This document shows positions 33,343-41,913 of a DNA stretch of 64,000 bases, piece after piece. The DNA lies in contig DAIDGV010000024.1 of the NCBI GenBank assembly GCA_027452205.1, forward strand, positions 280,750 through 344,749, given 5' to 3'. Within the stretch, counting starts at the first letter, position 1. The number at the start of each line of letters is the position of its first letter. Both the position numbers and the translations under genes were made by a program. Source of the stretch: a candidate division FCPU426 bacterium. Lineage in GTDB: Bacteria; Oederibacteriota; Muellerivitia; Muellerivitales; Muellerivitaceae. The notes under the pieces were generated by a model. The model did no database searches. It saw nothing but the letters and a program-made list of their open reading frames with translations, and was not told where the DNA came from.

Positions 33343-33356
33343 AAGAACTAAAGAAT

Positions 33357-34088
33357 TTACTTTCCAGTGACAGCATTCCACAACAACCGGACCGGATCGT
33401 AATACTTGTCCACTACCCGTTCTTTGAGCGGGATGATAGCGTTGTCCGTGATTCGGATGCTTTCAGGACAAACCTCGGTGCAGCACTTAGTGATATTGCA
33501 AAGGCCAATGCCGTGCTGATCCTTGAGAAGGGCCGTCCGGTCCAGACCATCGATCGGATGCATTTCCAAGCTGGCGATGCGGGCGAAGAAGCGCGGACCC
33601 GCGAAGCTTTCTTTCTTATTGTGCTCCCGCAGAACGTGACAAGTGTTCTGGCACAGGAAGCACTCGATACATTTGCGGAATTCTTGGGCGCGGTCCGCGT
33701 CCCGTTGTTCCCAATGCCAATCAGCTCCATCCTTCGGCGTGAAGGGCGGTATCCTTTTGTTCACTTCGTAATTCCACGAAACATCGGTCGCCAAGTCTTT
33801 CATGATCGGGAAGGTCTTCATCGGGGTCACCGTGATGGTTTCCCCTTCCTCGAACTCGTTGAGACGTGTCATGCACATCAGACGTGGTTTGCCGTTTACT
33901 TCCGCCGAACAAGAACCGCATTTACCAGCCTTACAATTCCAGCGGCAAGCCAGGTCCGAAGCTTGGGTCGCCTGAAGACGATGGACAGCGTCCAGTACCA
34001 CCATGCCCTCGTCGACTTGGACATCATAGTCCTTCAGTTGACCGCCTTCAGAATTGCCCCGGTAGACTCTCATATGGATCTTAGGCAT
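33357..34088 (-). CDS. sdhB: Succinate dehydrogenase / fumarate reductase iron-sulfur subunit
   Basis: SdhB passes electrons from the flavoprotein to the membrane quinone site. The 243-residue protein has the [2Fe-2S] ligands in CRWNCKAGKCGSC with a later RLMC (about 48-73). The cluster motifs CIECFLCQNTC and CNITKCCTEVCPE bind the other two clusters. The central motif region shows the short Cys pattern of the non-proteobacterial (Actinobacteria/Bacteroidetes-like) SdhB group. It is the last gene of the sdhC-sdhA-sdhB unit, 22 nt after sdhA, with a strong terminator downstream. Confidence 0.94.
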   Translation of the reverse strand: MPKIHMRVYRGNSEGGQLKDYDVQVDEGMVVLDAVHRLQATQASDLACRWNCKAGKCGSCSAEVNGKPRLMCMTRLNEFEEGETITVTPMKTFPIMKDLATDVSWNYEVNKRIPPFTPKDGADWHWEQRDADRAQEFRKCIECFLCQNTCHVLREHNKKESFAGPRFFARIASLEMHPIDGLDRTALLKDQHGIGLCNITKCCTEVCPESIRITDNAIIPLKERVVDKYYDPVRLLWNAVTGK

Positions 34089-34110
34089 TTGATTTCTCCT
34101 TATTTCGCGA

Positions 34111-36000
34111 TCAATGAGCGGGCACTTCGCCGCGCAATTGCTTCAAGATCTCGGGTTTCAAGAACCCGTCCCGCACCAACTCGGCTTCTAATTCCGCCGG
34201 TACTTGCGGAAGGTCCTCTTGGACCACTTCCATCTCTTCGCCCTTCTTGCGCACCACAACTCGCTTCTTGGCGAAATCTTTTGAATAGGTCGTGTAATCC
34301 GTGCGGGTATGACCGCCGCGGGATTCTTTACGTTCTTTCGCCGCGCGGGCCAAAGCCTCGCCGACAATGAGCATATTGCGGAGGTCCAACGCCACATGCC
34401 AGCCTGGGTTGAAGAGGCGGTTGCCTTCGGCGGAAACCTTCTTCAAGCGCTCTTTCAAGGAAGCGATATCCTTGATACAACCTTCCAGCAGGGCTTCCTC
34501 CCGGTACATGCCAGCGCCCTTTTCCATGGCCGCTTGCAGATCGGCCAAGATAGCGTAAGAAACCTCACCACCCTGGTGGTTAAAAGGTTCGTTCATTTCT
34601 TTGTTCAACTGGGCCAATTCGCTTTCGTCGATCTTGCCTGCCGAAGCGCTCTTGGCATAGGCCGCCGCGTGTTCCCCGGCTAATTTTCCAAAAACAACTA
34701 GATCAGAAAGCGAATTTCCTCCCAAACGATTGGAGCCGTGCATCCCAGCCGAGCATTCGCCCGCCGCGAAGAGACCCTTCACGGTGGATTCTTGCGTTTC
34801 CGGGTTCACCTTCACGCCGCCCATCATGTAATGGCAGGTCGGGGCGATCTCCATCGGTTCTTTGGTGATGTCCACGTCCGCCAATTGCTTGAATTGATGG
34901 TACATGGAAGGAAGCTTCTTCTTGATGTCCTCAGCGCTGCGGCGCGAGGCGATATCCAAGAAAACGCCGCCATGTTCCCCACCACGGCCTTCTTTGATCT
35001 CGGTCCACAAAGCGCGGGCCACAACGTCACGGCTCATCAGTTCGGGTGGTTTGCGTTCTTTGACGTTCTCTTCTTTTTGACCTTCCACCACGACCTTTTG
35101 GAACCAAGCGTTGGCTTCCTCTTCGGTCTCGGCGTATTTGCCTTGGTACTTGGGCGGGATGTACTTGAACATGAAACGCTCACCCTTATTGTTCTTCAAG
35201 ACACCGCCCTCACCGCGCACGCCTTCGGTAATGAGCAATCCACGCACTGACAGGGGCCAGCACATGCCCGTCGGGTGGAACTGCACGTATTCCATATCCG
35301 CCAGTTCGGCGCCGGCCAAATAGGCCAGGGCAAATCCATCCCCGGTACATTCCCAGGAATTGGAATTGACTGAGTAGAGTTTTCCGATACCGCCAGTGGA
35401 AATGATGATCGACTTGGCTTTGAAGAGCACCGGACGACCCGTCTCACGGAAGTACCCGTAAGCACCCGCGATACGGTCGCCGTCCTTGAGGAGCGCGTAG
35501 ATGGTGCATTCCATATGGACTTCAATGCCCGAATGGACACCCTTGTCCTGCAAGGTGCGGATCAATTCCAGACCCGTGCGGTCGCCCACATGGGCCAAGC
35601 GCTTGTAAGTGTGACCGCCGAAATGGCGGACGTTGATGTTGCCTTTGCCGTCGGTGGTACGATCGAATACCGCGCCCCACTTTTCCAGTTCCCGCACCCG
35701 GTCGGGAGATTGCTTGGCATGCAACTCGGCCATCTTCCAATGGTTACCAAAATTACCGCCGATGAGGGTGTCGCAGAAATGCTGGCGCCAAGAATCGCGC
35801 GAATCCACTGTGGCCAGGGAAGCGGCGATACCGCCCTCCGCCATGACCGTATGGGCCTTGCCCAGGAGGGATTTACAGACAATGGCGGTCTTGCAACCCG
35901 CGTTGGAAGCCTCGATGGCCGCCCGGAGTCCGGCGCCGCCGGCGCCGATCACTAAAACGTCATATTCGAAAGATTGGTAATTGTCGCTCACGTTCTCCAC
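34111..36000 (-). CDS. sdhA: Succinate dehydrogenase / fumarate reductase flavoprotein subunit
   Basis: SdhA oxidises succinate to fumarate with covalently bound FAD. The 629-residue protein has the FAD-binding VIGAGGAGLRAAIEAS (16-31) and KAHTVMAEGGIAASL with the flavin-linking His region (about 49-63). FGGHTYKRLAHVGDRTG (about 126-142), the substrate-loop QFHPTGM, the capping HYMMGGVKV and the late GGNSLSDLVVFGKLAGEHAA also match. Length and insertions fit the group with a single large cytochrome b subunit. It lies between sdhC and sdhB. Direction of catalysis cannot be read from sequence. Confidence 0.95.
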   Translation of the reverse strand: MENVSDNYQSFEYDVLVIGAGGAGLRAAIEASNAGCKTAIVCKSLLGKAHTVMAEGGIAASLATVDSRDSWRQHFCDTLIGGNFGNHWKMAELHAKQSPDRVRELEKWGAVFDRTTDGKGNINVRHFGGHTYKRLAHVGDRTGLELIRTLQDKGVHSGIEVHMECTIYALLKDGDRIAGAYGYFRETGRPVLFKAKSIIISTGGIGKLYSVNSNSWECTGDGFALAYLAGAELADMEYVQFHPTGMCWPLSVRGLLITEGVRGEGGVLKNNKGERFMFKYIPPKYQGKYAETEEEANAWFQKVVVEGQKEENVKERKPPELMSRDVVARALWTEIKEGRGGEHGGVFLDIASRRSAEDIKKKLPSMYHQFKQLADVDITKEPMEIAPTCHYMMGGVKVNPETQESTVKGLFAAGECSAGMHGSNRLGGNSLSDLVVFGKLAGEHAAAYAKSASAGKIDESELAQLNKEMNEPFNHQGGEVSYAILADLQAAMEKGAGMYREEALLEGCIKDIASLKERLKKVSAEGNRLFNPGWHVALDLRNMLIVGEALARAAKERKESRGGHTRTDYTTYSKDFAKKRVVVRKKGEEMEVVQEDLPQVPAELEAELVRDGFLKPEILKQLRGEVPAH

Positions 36001-36023
36001 CTCTGTCCTTTATTCGCCCTGAA

Positions 36024-36791
36024 TTAGAAGATCTTGTAATCCGTCCACACGCCCATGGCCACCAACCGTACATACAGGTCGGCAAAGCCGACCGTGAACA
36101 AGCTGGCCCAAGCCCAGAAACCATGGATCTCGTTGATCTTGGTCACCCGGCACCAGATCTTGTAACGGATATCATTCGAGGGGCAGCTCGAGAAACAGTC
36201 CAGCTTGCCGCCCACTAAGTGGCGCCAAGCGTGGCAACTTCCGACATAAAGGGTCAGCAGGATCGTGTCGACCAGCAGCACCAAGGTGCCCACACCCACG
36301 TAGTAATTCTTCGGTCCTTCTTTCGTGAAGGCAAAGCCCAGGTCGATCCAGTGGTTGATGACCAAGAGAATGGCCAGATAAAGGAAATAGCGGTGAAGGT
36401 TCTGCAGGATGAAAGGAAATGCCGTCTCACCGCGATACTCGCGTGATTCCTCGCCCACCGCGCAGCCCGGTGGATCTTGGAAGAAAGCGCGATAATAAGC
36501 TTTGCGGAAGTAGTAGCAGGTGGCCCGGAAACCGGCTGGCGCCCAAAGGATGAAGATGGCCGGCGACCACTTGAACCAAGAGGGGCTGATGTAAGGCGAA
36601 AAAGCGGGGGAAATATAAGATCCCCATTTGTACCAGATCTCACCGTGAGGCCCGGTCGGCGTCAAAGCCGCCCAGGTCATATAAACGATGAAAGTGATCA
36701 GCGCCGTGGCGATGGCCAGCGGTTCTCCCCACCAATCATCCTGTCGTAATGTGACACCCAGCCCTTTCTGCGTCCTGACATCCATTTCCAT
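36024..36791 (-). CDS. sdhC: Succinate dehydrogenase cytochrome b subunit
   Basis: This 255-residue membrane anchor binds heme and quinone. Five or more hydrophobic stretches are visible (about 28-45, 75-90, 125-145, 160-180, 225-245). Candidate heme histidines are in NLHRYFLYLAI, VINHWIDLG, GSCHAWRHLVGG and INEIHGFWAWASL. The sequence FRATCYYFRKAYYRAFFQDPPGCAV, read here in two parts, is typical of the single-subunit type found in Actinobacteria-like Sdh complexes, not the sdhC/sdhD pair. It is the first of the three sdh genes, 33 nt after the ferredoxin-NADP reductase gene. Confidence 0.88.
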   Translation of the reverse strand: MEMDVRTQKGLGVTLRQDDWWGEPLAIATALITFIVYMTWAALTPTGPHGEIWYKWGSYISPAFSPYISPSWFKWSPAIFILWAPAGFRATCYYFRKAYYRAFFQDPPGCAVGEESREYRGETAFPFILQNLHRYFLYLAILLVINHWIDLGFAFTKEGPKNYYVGVGTLVLLVDTILLTLYVGSCHAWRHLVGGKLDCFSSCPSNDIRYKIWCRVTKINEIHGFWAWASLFTVGFADLYVRLVAMGVWTDYKIF

Positions 36792-36824
36792 GCGGCTCTC
36801 CTCAAAATTGATTGGGAATAACGG

Positions 36825-37817
36825 CTACAACTTCAAATTGGAGCTATGTCCCGGTTCGGCCTTCTCATTGGGATTGATATAGGTCTTCGAGAAGTTGACC
36901 GCCGTGGCGCCTTCGGCGAAACCCGTGGCGATCAGGTCCAACTTGCCCGGATGGGTCACGATATCGCCCGCGGCATAAATGCCCGGCACGTTCGTTTCCA
37001 TCTTTTGGTTCACCGGGATCTTGTTCTTTTCCAGCACCAAACCCCAGTCTTTCAAGAAGGACAAGCTGGCTTGGAACCCAAAGTTCAACACCACCGCATC
37101 CATCGGAAGGACTTCATCTTGGTTGGTGTGGTTCTCATAAATCACGGCCTCTTCGACTTTACCGTTGCCCTTGACCGTGCGCAATTCATGCCAAAGCTTG
37201 ATCTCGACCTTCGAAGCTTTGAGTTTTTGAACCGAGGATTCGTGAGCGCGGAATTCATCGCGGCGGTGGATCAAGGTGACCTTTGCGGCAATGGGTTCCA
37301 GCATCAAAGCCCAATCGATGGCCGAATCGCCGCCGCCGACCACCAGAACGCGTTTGCCCTTGAAGGGTTCCAGGGAAAGAACACCATAATAAACACCCTT
37401 GCCTTCGTAAGGAACGATATCGGCATTCGGATGCTTCTTGGGGGTAAAAGACCCCATACCCAAGGTCAGTACGACCGCCTTGGTGTAATGTTTCCCGCCT
37501 TTGTCTGTGGTCAATTCGAATATGTTATCCGACGGTCTCTTGACGACCGTGGCGACCTTTTCGCCCAAGACCAGATTGGGTCTCCAACGGCTCAATTGTT
37601 CATCAAGATCCTTCACCAATTGTTTGCCCGACACTCGGGGGAATCCGGCCACGTCGAAGATGTCTTTTTCAGGGTACATGGCGGAGACTTGGCCGCCCAG
37701 TTGTTCCAACGAATCGATGATCTTGAACTTCATGCCACGAAGCCCGGCGTAGAACCCGGCGAACATTCCGGCGGGGCCGCCACCTACGATCGTCACATCA
37801 AAGATTTCCTCGGCCAT
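36825..37817 (-). CDS. Ferredoxin-NADP reductase, thioredoxin-reductase-like (YumC type)
   Basis: The 330-residue flavoprotein has FAD motif GGGPAGMFAGFYAGLRG (12-28) and NADP motif VVGGGDSAIDWAL (about 155-167). IPVNQKMETNVPGIYAAGD lies near the C-terminus. It lacks the CxxC redox pair of thioredoxin reductases, which identifies the TrxR-like ferredoxin-NADP reductases. It transfers electrons between ferredoxin and NADP(H). It is encoded between a ferredoxin gene and sdhCAB and is probably co-transcribed with sdh. The link makes sense as electron exchange for the ferredoxin-dependent KorAB nearby. A GGAGG precedes the ATG. Confidence 0.9.
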   Translation of the reverse strand: MAEEIFDVTIVGGGPAGMFAGFYAGLRGMKFKIIDSLEQLGGQVSAMYPEKDIFDVAGFPRVSGKQLVKDLDEQLSRWRPNLVLGEKVATVVKRPSDNIFELTTDKGGKHYTKAVVLTLGMGSFTPKKHPNADIVPYEGKGVYYGVLSLEPFKGKRVLVVGGGDSAIDWALMLEPIAAKVTLIHRRDEFRAHESSVQKLKASKVEIKLWHELRTVKGNGKVEEAVIYENHTNQDEVLPMDAVVLNFGFQASLSFLKDWGLVLEKNKIPVNQKMETNVPGIYAAGDIVTHPGKLDLIATGFAEGATAVNFSKTYINPNEKAEPGHSSNLKL

Positions 37818-37939
37818 GTCATCCTCCAGTATAAAAACGATTTGAACCCAAAAATCCTGGGCGATTTTAGCTTTCCACGTCCACGCTCTTTATGATGCAA
37901 AACACAAAAAGCATGAAGCGGTGATCTGACAAAAAAAAG

Positions 37940-37961
37940 AAAACGAACCGAGGTCCGTTTT
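37940..37961 (-). terminator. Intrinsic terminator of the ferredoxin gene
   Basis: AAAACGGACC / GGTTCGTTTT on the minus strand with a 2-nt loop and one wobble pair, followed by CTTTTTTTT. It lies about 60 nt after the ferredoxin stop. Confidence 0.65.
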
Positions 37962-38024
37962 CCCGTTATTCATTCCAGCAACTCAGCTTTGAGGGACCGT
38001 CACCCCTGTGCTACATCCATACGA

Positions 38025-38474
38025 CTAGTGGTTGCGGTTCGGCGCGAAGCTCATTAATTCGGCGGGACGGTCAATGGTAATGCTGCCTTTGATACAAACG
38101 GTCTCGCACAACTTACAGCTAACGCACTTTTTCTCGTCCACAACGGCGATGCGGAAAAATTCGGGGTGATCGGTACGGGGCTGCATGGAGATGCAATCAA
38201 AGGGGCAGATATCAACACAGAACTCGCAAGCAGTACAGGTCTCGGGGTCCACCTTGGCTTTCGGAATGGCCAGGGGCTTGATCTTCTTGACGGTCTCGCC
38301 TTCGGAATTGACGATGGCTTCGACTGGGCAATGGATACCGCAAACGCCGCAATCGATACAGAGGGACGGATCGATATGGAAAGTGGATTTCTTGACGCCG
38401 GCAATCGCTTCCGTGGGACATTTCACTTCACAGAGGGTGCATCCGATGCAAGTACTGAGGATTGTGTGAGGCAA
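38025..38474 (-). CDS. Ferredoxin with four [4Fe-4S] binding motifs
   Basis: This 149-residue protein is almost all iron-sulfur sites: CIGCTLCEVKCP (9-20), CIDCGVCGIHCP (39-50), CTACEFCVDICP (80-91) and CVSCKLCETVC (117-127) each follow CxxCxxCxxxC. Bacterial ferredoxins usually carry one or two. It may be a poly-cluster electron wire, serving KorAB and the neighbouring NADP reductase. The start is TTG with AAGGA upstream. It lies alone between two terminators, next to korB. A role as a dedicated KorAB partner is inferred from position only. Confidence 0.88.
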   Translation of the reverse strand: MPHTILSTCIGCTLCEVKCPTEAIAGVKKSTFHIDPSLCIDCGVCGIHCPVEAIVNSEGETVKKIKPLAIPKAKVDPETCTACEFCVDICPFDCISMQPRTDHPEFFRIAVVDEKKCVSCKLCETVCIKGSITIDRPAELMSFAPNRNH

Positions 38475-38553
38475 GGCCGGTCCTTTTCAGCGTTGAGAAT
38501 GAAAAGTGTGAAGCACGACAGGGCCATATTCTAACCAAGTGCCCCTAAAAAAG

Positions 38554-38586
38554 AAAAGGCCCTTCCGTGTTTGGAAGGGCCTTTTT
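38554..38586 (-). terminator. Intrinsic terminator of korAB
   Basis: AAAAGGCCCTTCC, loop GTGTTT, GGAAGGGCCTTTT: a perfect 13-bp stem; on the minus strand followed by CTTTTTT. It lies 20 nt past the korB stop. Confidence 0.9.
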
Positions 38587-38605
38587 ACGGCGGCTTTCTG
38601 ACAGC

Positions 38606-39499
38606 TTACAGGTATTCGGCGATCAACTTCTTGCGTTGCTCACTGGTCAGGCCCAACTTCTTGATGGTAGCCAGACCGGCGCCTTGCAAGGCCGGGTCCT
38701 CGGCGTCGATGGACGGACGAGGATTCGGGTTTTTGTACAGAACGCCGATGGGAATCTGGGCGCCCCATTCCTTGGCGCGTTCCATGGCAGCGGTCCAGTT
38801 CGAAGGATCGTGGCCCTTATCTTCCAGCTTATAAACACGTTCCTTGAACCAGCCGAAGGTGTTCTGCTTGTTGAACGTCACGCAAGGCGAGAACACGTCG
38901 ATCAAAGCGAAACCAGGATATTGGATGGCTTGGGTATAGAGGCTCTTCAAGTGGTTGATATCGCCCGAGAACCCACGCGCCACGAAACCGCAACCCGCCG
39001 CCAAGGCCAAAGCCATGGGATTGAGCTGCCCTTCGGGATTTCCGAACGGAGTGGACTTGGTCTTCATACCCGGTTCGGAAGTCGGGGAGGTTTGGCCGGT
39101 AGTGAGACCATAAATTTCGTTGTCCATGACGATATAGGTCATGTTCACGTTACGGCGCATGGAGTGGATGAAATGACCTTGGCCTATACCGTAGCCGTCG
39201 CCGTCACCGCCGCAGGCGATGACCGTCATTTCGTGGTTGGCCATTTTACAGCCCGTAGCCACCGGCAAAGAACGGCCGTGCAATGAATGCATGCCGTAGG
39301 ACTTGAAGAAGCCCGGCAAGTTGGAAGAACAACCGATACCCGAGACCACCATCAGGTTCTCGTTCAGGATTCCCAATTCGCCGACCGCGCGTTGAAGAAC
39401 GGTCAGAACACCGTAATCCCCGCAGCCCGGACACCAATCGGGCGGCACTTCCGGTTTGTAAAGTTTCGCGTCTCTCGGTTGTAACGTTGCTGTCGTCAT
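38606..39499 (-). CDS. korB: 2-oxoacid:ferredoxin oxidoreductase, beta subunit
   Basis: KorB carries the thiamine diphosphate of the enzyme that oxidatively decarboxylates 2-oxoacids, probably 2-oxoglutarate, to acyl-CoA with ferredoxin reduction. The 297-residue protein has PDWCPGCGDYGVL (20-32) with the cluster cysteines, VSGIGCSSNLPGFF, LPVATGCKMANHEMTVIACG, and the ThDP/Mg motif GGDGDGYGIGQGH to DNEIYGLTTGQTSPTS (about 95-137). These match Kor/Por beta subunits with unfused clusters. It follows korA by 33 nt and precedes a terminator. Substrate preference is inferred. Confidence 0.93.
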   Translation of the reverse strand: MTTATLQPRDAKLYKPEVPPDWCPGCGDYGVLTVLQRAVGELGILNENLMVVSGIGCSSNLPGFFKSYGMHSLHGRSLPVATGCKMANHEMTVIACGGDGDGYGIGQGHFIHSMRRNVNMTYIVMDNEIYGLTTGQTSPTSEPGMKTKSTPFGNPEGQLNPMALALAAGCGFVARGFSGDINHLKSLYTQAIQYPGFALIDVFSPCVTFNKQNTFGWFKERVYKLEDKGHDPSNWTAAMERAKEWGAQIPIGVLYKNPNPRPSIDAEDPALQGAGLATIKKLGLTSEQRKKLIAEYL

Positions 39500-39532
39500 G
39501 CTTTTCTCCTTAGAAGGTTTAGGGTTCCTGAA

Positions 39533-41350
39533 TTAATGTGTGGATCCGGTCGAAAGAACGCCCGGGCCAGGAGGATGCGGTGTACGCCATCCCGGCTCGA
39601 GGGACTGAACTTCGACCAAGTTCTTGCCCTTCAACACTTCTTTGATGCCTTCAACGATATGTTTTGGTTCGAACGGCTCGCCGTCGTACTTACGGACATT
39701 GGCATCGGCGGTGATGCCGGCTTCAGCGCGCAAGTGGCGGGCGAACTGTCCCGCTTTGTTCATTTCGACCACGATGACCTTCTTGCCCTTGAGCAAGGCT
39801 ATCGCTTCTTTTTCTTGGAACGGAACGAGGTACTTGAAGGACAAGTGAGCGACTTTCACGCCTTCCTTGTTCAAGCGCTCGACCGCTTCGCTGGCCGCGC
39901 CCCAGGTGGAGCCATAGGTCACGACAACGGTGTTCGAGCTGGCGTCCCCTTCAAGCTTCAAGGGGGTGTAATCCTTCACGACACCTTCCATTTTGCGGGC
40001 GCGCTTGTCGACCATCTTTTTACGGGTGATCGGGTCGGTGTAAACGTCCGAAATGGTCACGCCGTCCTCGTCATGCTCGTCAGTGGCGGACACATACAAA
40101 TGGTTCGGAACGCCAGGGATGACCCGGGGAGAGATACCCGACGGAGTATCTTTATAACGGTAGTAGTTCTTGTCGCCGTCGTCCTCGAGGATCAATTCCC
40201 CGCGGTCGATCTTGAACTCGCGGTCCAAGAAGGAAGCTTCCAAGGTGCAATGGCCTTCGCTCATCAGCAGGTCCGAAAGGACCAACACGGGACATTGGTA
40301 CTTCTCGGCCAAATTAAAGGATTCTTCCATCACCGTATAGCAATCCGCGATGGAGGTCGGGGCAATGATGATCCGGGGGAAATCGCCTTGGCTGGCGCCG
40401 ATGGCTTGATTCAAGTCGCCTTGTTCTTGTTTGGTCGGCAACCCAGTAGAAGGTCCGCCGCGCATCACGTTGATCATCACGACCGGGGTTTCCATGATAC
40501 CGGCCATACCGATGGCTTCGGTCATCAAGGCGAACCCGCCGCCCGAAGTCGCGCACATGGAACGAACACCCATTTGACCGGCGCCGATGGCCATGTTGGC
40601 CACGCCGATCTCGTCTTCAACCTGGCGTACGCAGATGCCCAGGTCCTTACCATGCGAGGCCATCCAGTGAAGGATACCCGTCGCCGGGCTCATGGGATAA
40701 GCGCAATAGACTTTGCAGCCCGCGTTAGCGGCGCCCATGGCCAGGATGTTGTTGCCGTGGACCATCGCCAGTTTGGCGTCGGTCTTCTTTAGGACAGTCC
40801 CGTGCTTCTTATAGGTCTTTACCGCGAAGTCGAACCCGGCCTTGGCGGCCGTCACATTGGCTTCGACCACTTGGGGCTTCTTCTTAAAGGTATGCTCAAA
40901 GACCGAGGAGAGGGCTTGGAAATCGTAGCCCAATAAGCCGACCAAAGCGCCCAAGGCGACGGTGTTCTGCATAATGGGGAGAGCGTCTTTACCCGCCAGT
41001 TCGAAGACCGGCAAGGGGCACAATTGAACGCCTTCAGGAGCCTTGCCCGGCTTTACCTTGTCGCCGTTATAGATACAAATGGCGCCAGCTTTCATTTCTT
41101 GCAGATGGCGATCCATAGAATCTTGGTTCAGGGCGATCATGGCGCTCACTTGGTCGCCGATGTTGGTGACCTTGGTGTCGGAGATGCGCAGGCGGATCCA
41201 GGAGTGACCGCCGCGGATCAAGGATTGGTAGCTGGTATAAACGTAAACATGTAAACCTTGGCGAGCGCTGGTCTGGGCCAGGTTGTCGCCCGTGGAAGCT
41301 CCGCCATCACCGGCCGCACCGCCGATACCCACAATGATTTCGTTAGCCAT
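39533..41350 (-). CDS. korA: 2-oxoacid:ferredoxin oxidoreductase, fused gamma-alpha subunit
   Basis: The 605-residue protein joins a gamma domain (about 1-185, beginning VGIGGAAGDGGASTGDNLAQ) to an alpha domain (about 200-605, with GNNILAMGAANAGCKVYCAYPMSP). SGGGFALMTEAIGMAG follows, and RGGPSTGLPTKQEQGDL is a well-known signature of 2-oxoglutarate-type enzymes. This fusion is common in aerobic Bacteria and is normally named korA. I chose ATG 41350 because GGAGG is 10 nt upstream; the track's GTG 41359 sits next to GGAGG. A good promoter lies at 41446-41417. Confidence 0.94.
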   Translation of the reverse strand: MANEIIVGIGGAAGDGGASTGDNLAQTSARQGLHVYVYTSYQSLIRGGHSWIRLRISDTKVTNIGDQVSAMIALNQDSMDRHLQEMKAGAICIYNGDKVKPGKAPEGVQLCPLPVFELAGKDALPIMQNTVALGALVGLLGYDFQALSSVFEHTFKKKPQVVEANVTAAKAGFDFAVKTYKKHGTVLKKTDAKLAMVHGNNILAMGAANAGCKVYCAYPMSPATGILHWMASHGKDLGICVRQVEDEIGVANMAIGAGQMGVRSMCATSGGGFALMTEAIGMAGIMETPVVMINVMRGGPSTGLPTKQEQGDLNQAIGASQGDFPRIIIAPTSIADCYTVMEESFNLAEKYQCPVLVLSDLLMSEGHCTLEASFLDREFKIDRGELILEDDGDKNYYRYKDTPSGISPRVIPGVPNHLYVSATDEHDEDGVTISDVYTDPITRKKMVDKRARKMEGVVKDYTPLKLEGDASSNTVVVTYGSTWGAASEAVERLNKEGVKVAHLSFKYLVPFQEKEAIALLKGKKVIVVEMNKAGQFARHLRAEAGITADANVRKYDGEPFEPKHIVEGIKEVLKGKNLVEVQSLEPGWRTPHPPGPGVLSTGSTH

Positions 41351-41416
41351 GAAAAACACGCCTCCGTCTGGATTTTGTCGAAAAAGATTGGGTCTATTGC
41401 CCTTTCAAAGAAGGGC

Positions 41417-41446
41417 ATGATACCTGTTGCCCACCAAAGTTCGCAA
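41417..41446 (-). promoter_or_regulatory. Candidate promoter for korAB
   Basis: On the minus strand TTGCGA (41446-41441), 18-nt spacer, TATCAT (41422-41417), 4/6 and 5/6 matches. A small dyad CCCTT-CTTTG-AAAGGG just downstream lies near the transcript start. The korA ATG is about 60 nt downstream. Confidence 0.45.
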
Positions 41447-41506
41447 TAGTTTTAGGGCATTTTAGGCCGTTTTTGGGTGAACTTTATGATCCGAGTCACA
41501 AAAAAG

Positions 41507-41524
41507 AACACCATGGATGGTGTT
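41507..41524 (-). terminator. Weak intrinsic terminator downstream of the nuo operon
   Basis: AACACCAT / ATGGTGTT, an 8-bp dyad with a 2-nt centre, followed on the minus strand by CTTTTTTG. It lies about 50 nt after the MTH1187-family gene, at the end of the nuo transcription unit. Confidence 0.5.
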
Positions 41525-41575
41525 TGAAATGGGCTTTGTCCTCAAGAAGCTAAAACAGCGCTTTCAACTGCCGTT

Positions 41576-41875
41576 CTACTTCATCTTCTTTTGGACGCTT
41601 TGAACCTTATCTTCCATGGTCTGGGCCCGGTCAGTGCGGGTGCCAAACTTCAAAGTGGTGGTAATACGCGGGGCGCCCATTTGGTGGATCACTTCGTGGC
41701 ATTTCTTGATCGCCGCGAAGACATCATCCCACTCCCCTTCGATGTTGGTGCCATAGGCATGCAGACTAGTTTTTAACCCAGCGTCTTTGAGGACTTTTTC
41801 ACAGGCGGCCACATATTCGGAAACGGAGACACCCACTCCGAGGGGTACCACGCAGAGGTCCGCGATCACGCGCAT
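41576..41875 (-). CDS. MTH1187 / YkoF-like thiamine-binding protein
   Basis: This 99-residue protein belongs to the MTH1187 (UPF0045) family, with MRVIADLCVVPLGVGVSVSEYVA at the start. AYGTNIEGEWDDVFAAIKKCHE follows, and MGAPRITTTLKFGTRTDRAQ lies toward the end. These ferredoxin-fold proteins are known to bind thiamine or related small molecules. It is 38 nt downstream of nuoN, with a weak terminator after it, so it may be the tail gene of the nuo operon. The next gene is the thiamine-diphosphate enzyme korA, which may not be coincidence. Confidence 0.88.
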   Translation of the reverse strand: MRVIADLCVVPLGVGVSVSEYVAACEKVLKDAGLKTSLHAYGTNIEGEWDDVFAAIKKCHEVIHQMGAPRITTTLKFGTRTDRAQTMEDKVQSVQKKMK

Positions 41876-41913
41876 AAAGGTCTCCTTTGTTGAGCTAAGA
41901 ACAGTCTGGATCG

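Noticed and set aside
39536-40792. A 418-residue plus-strand ORF opposite korA
   Set aside because: It is a composition shadow of korA, with no motif, no RBS and no conserved start.
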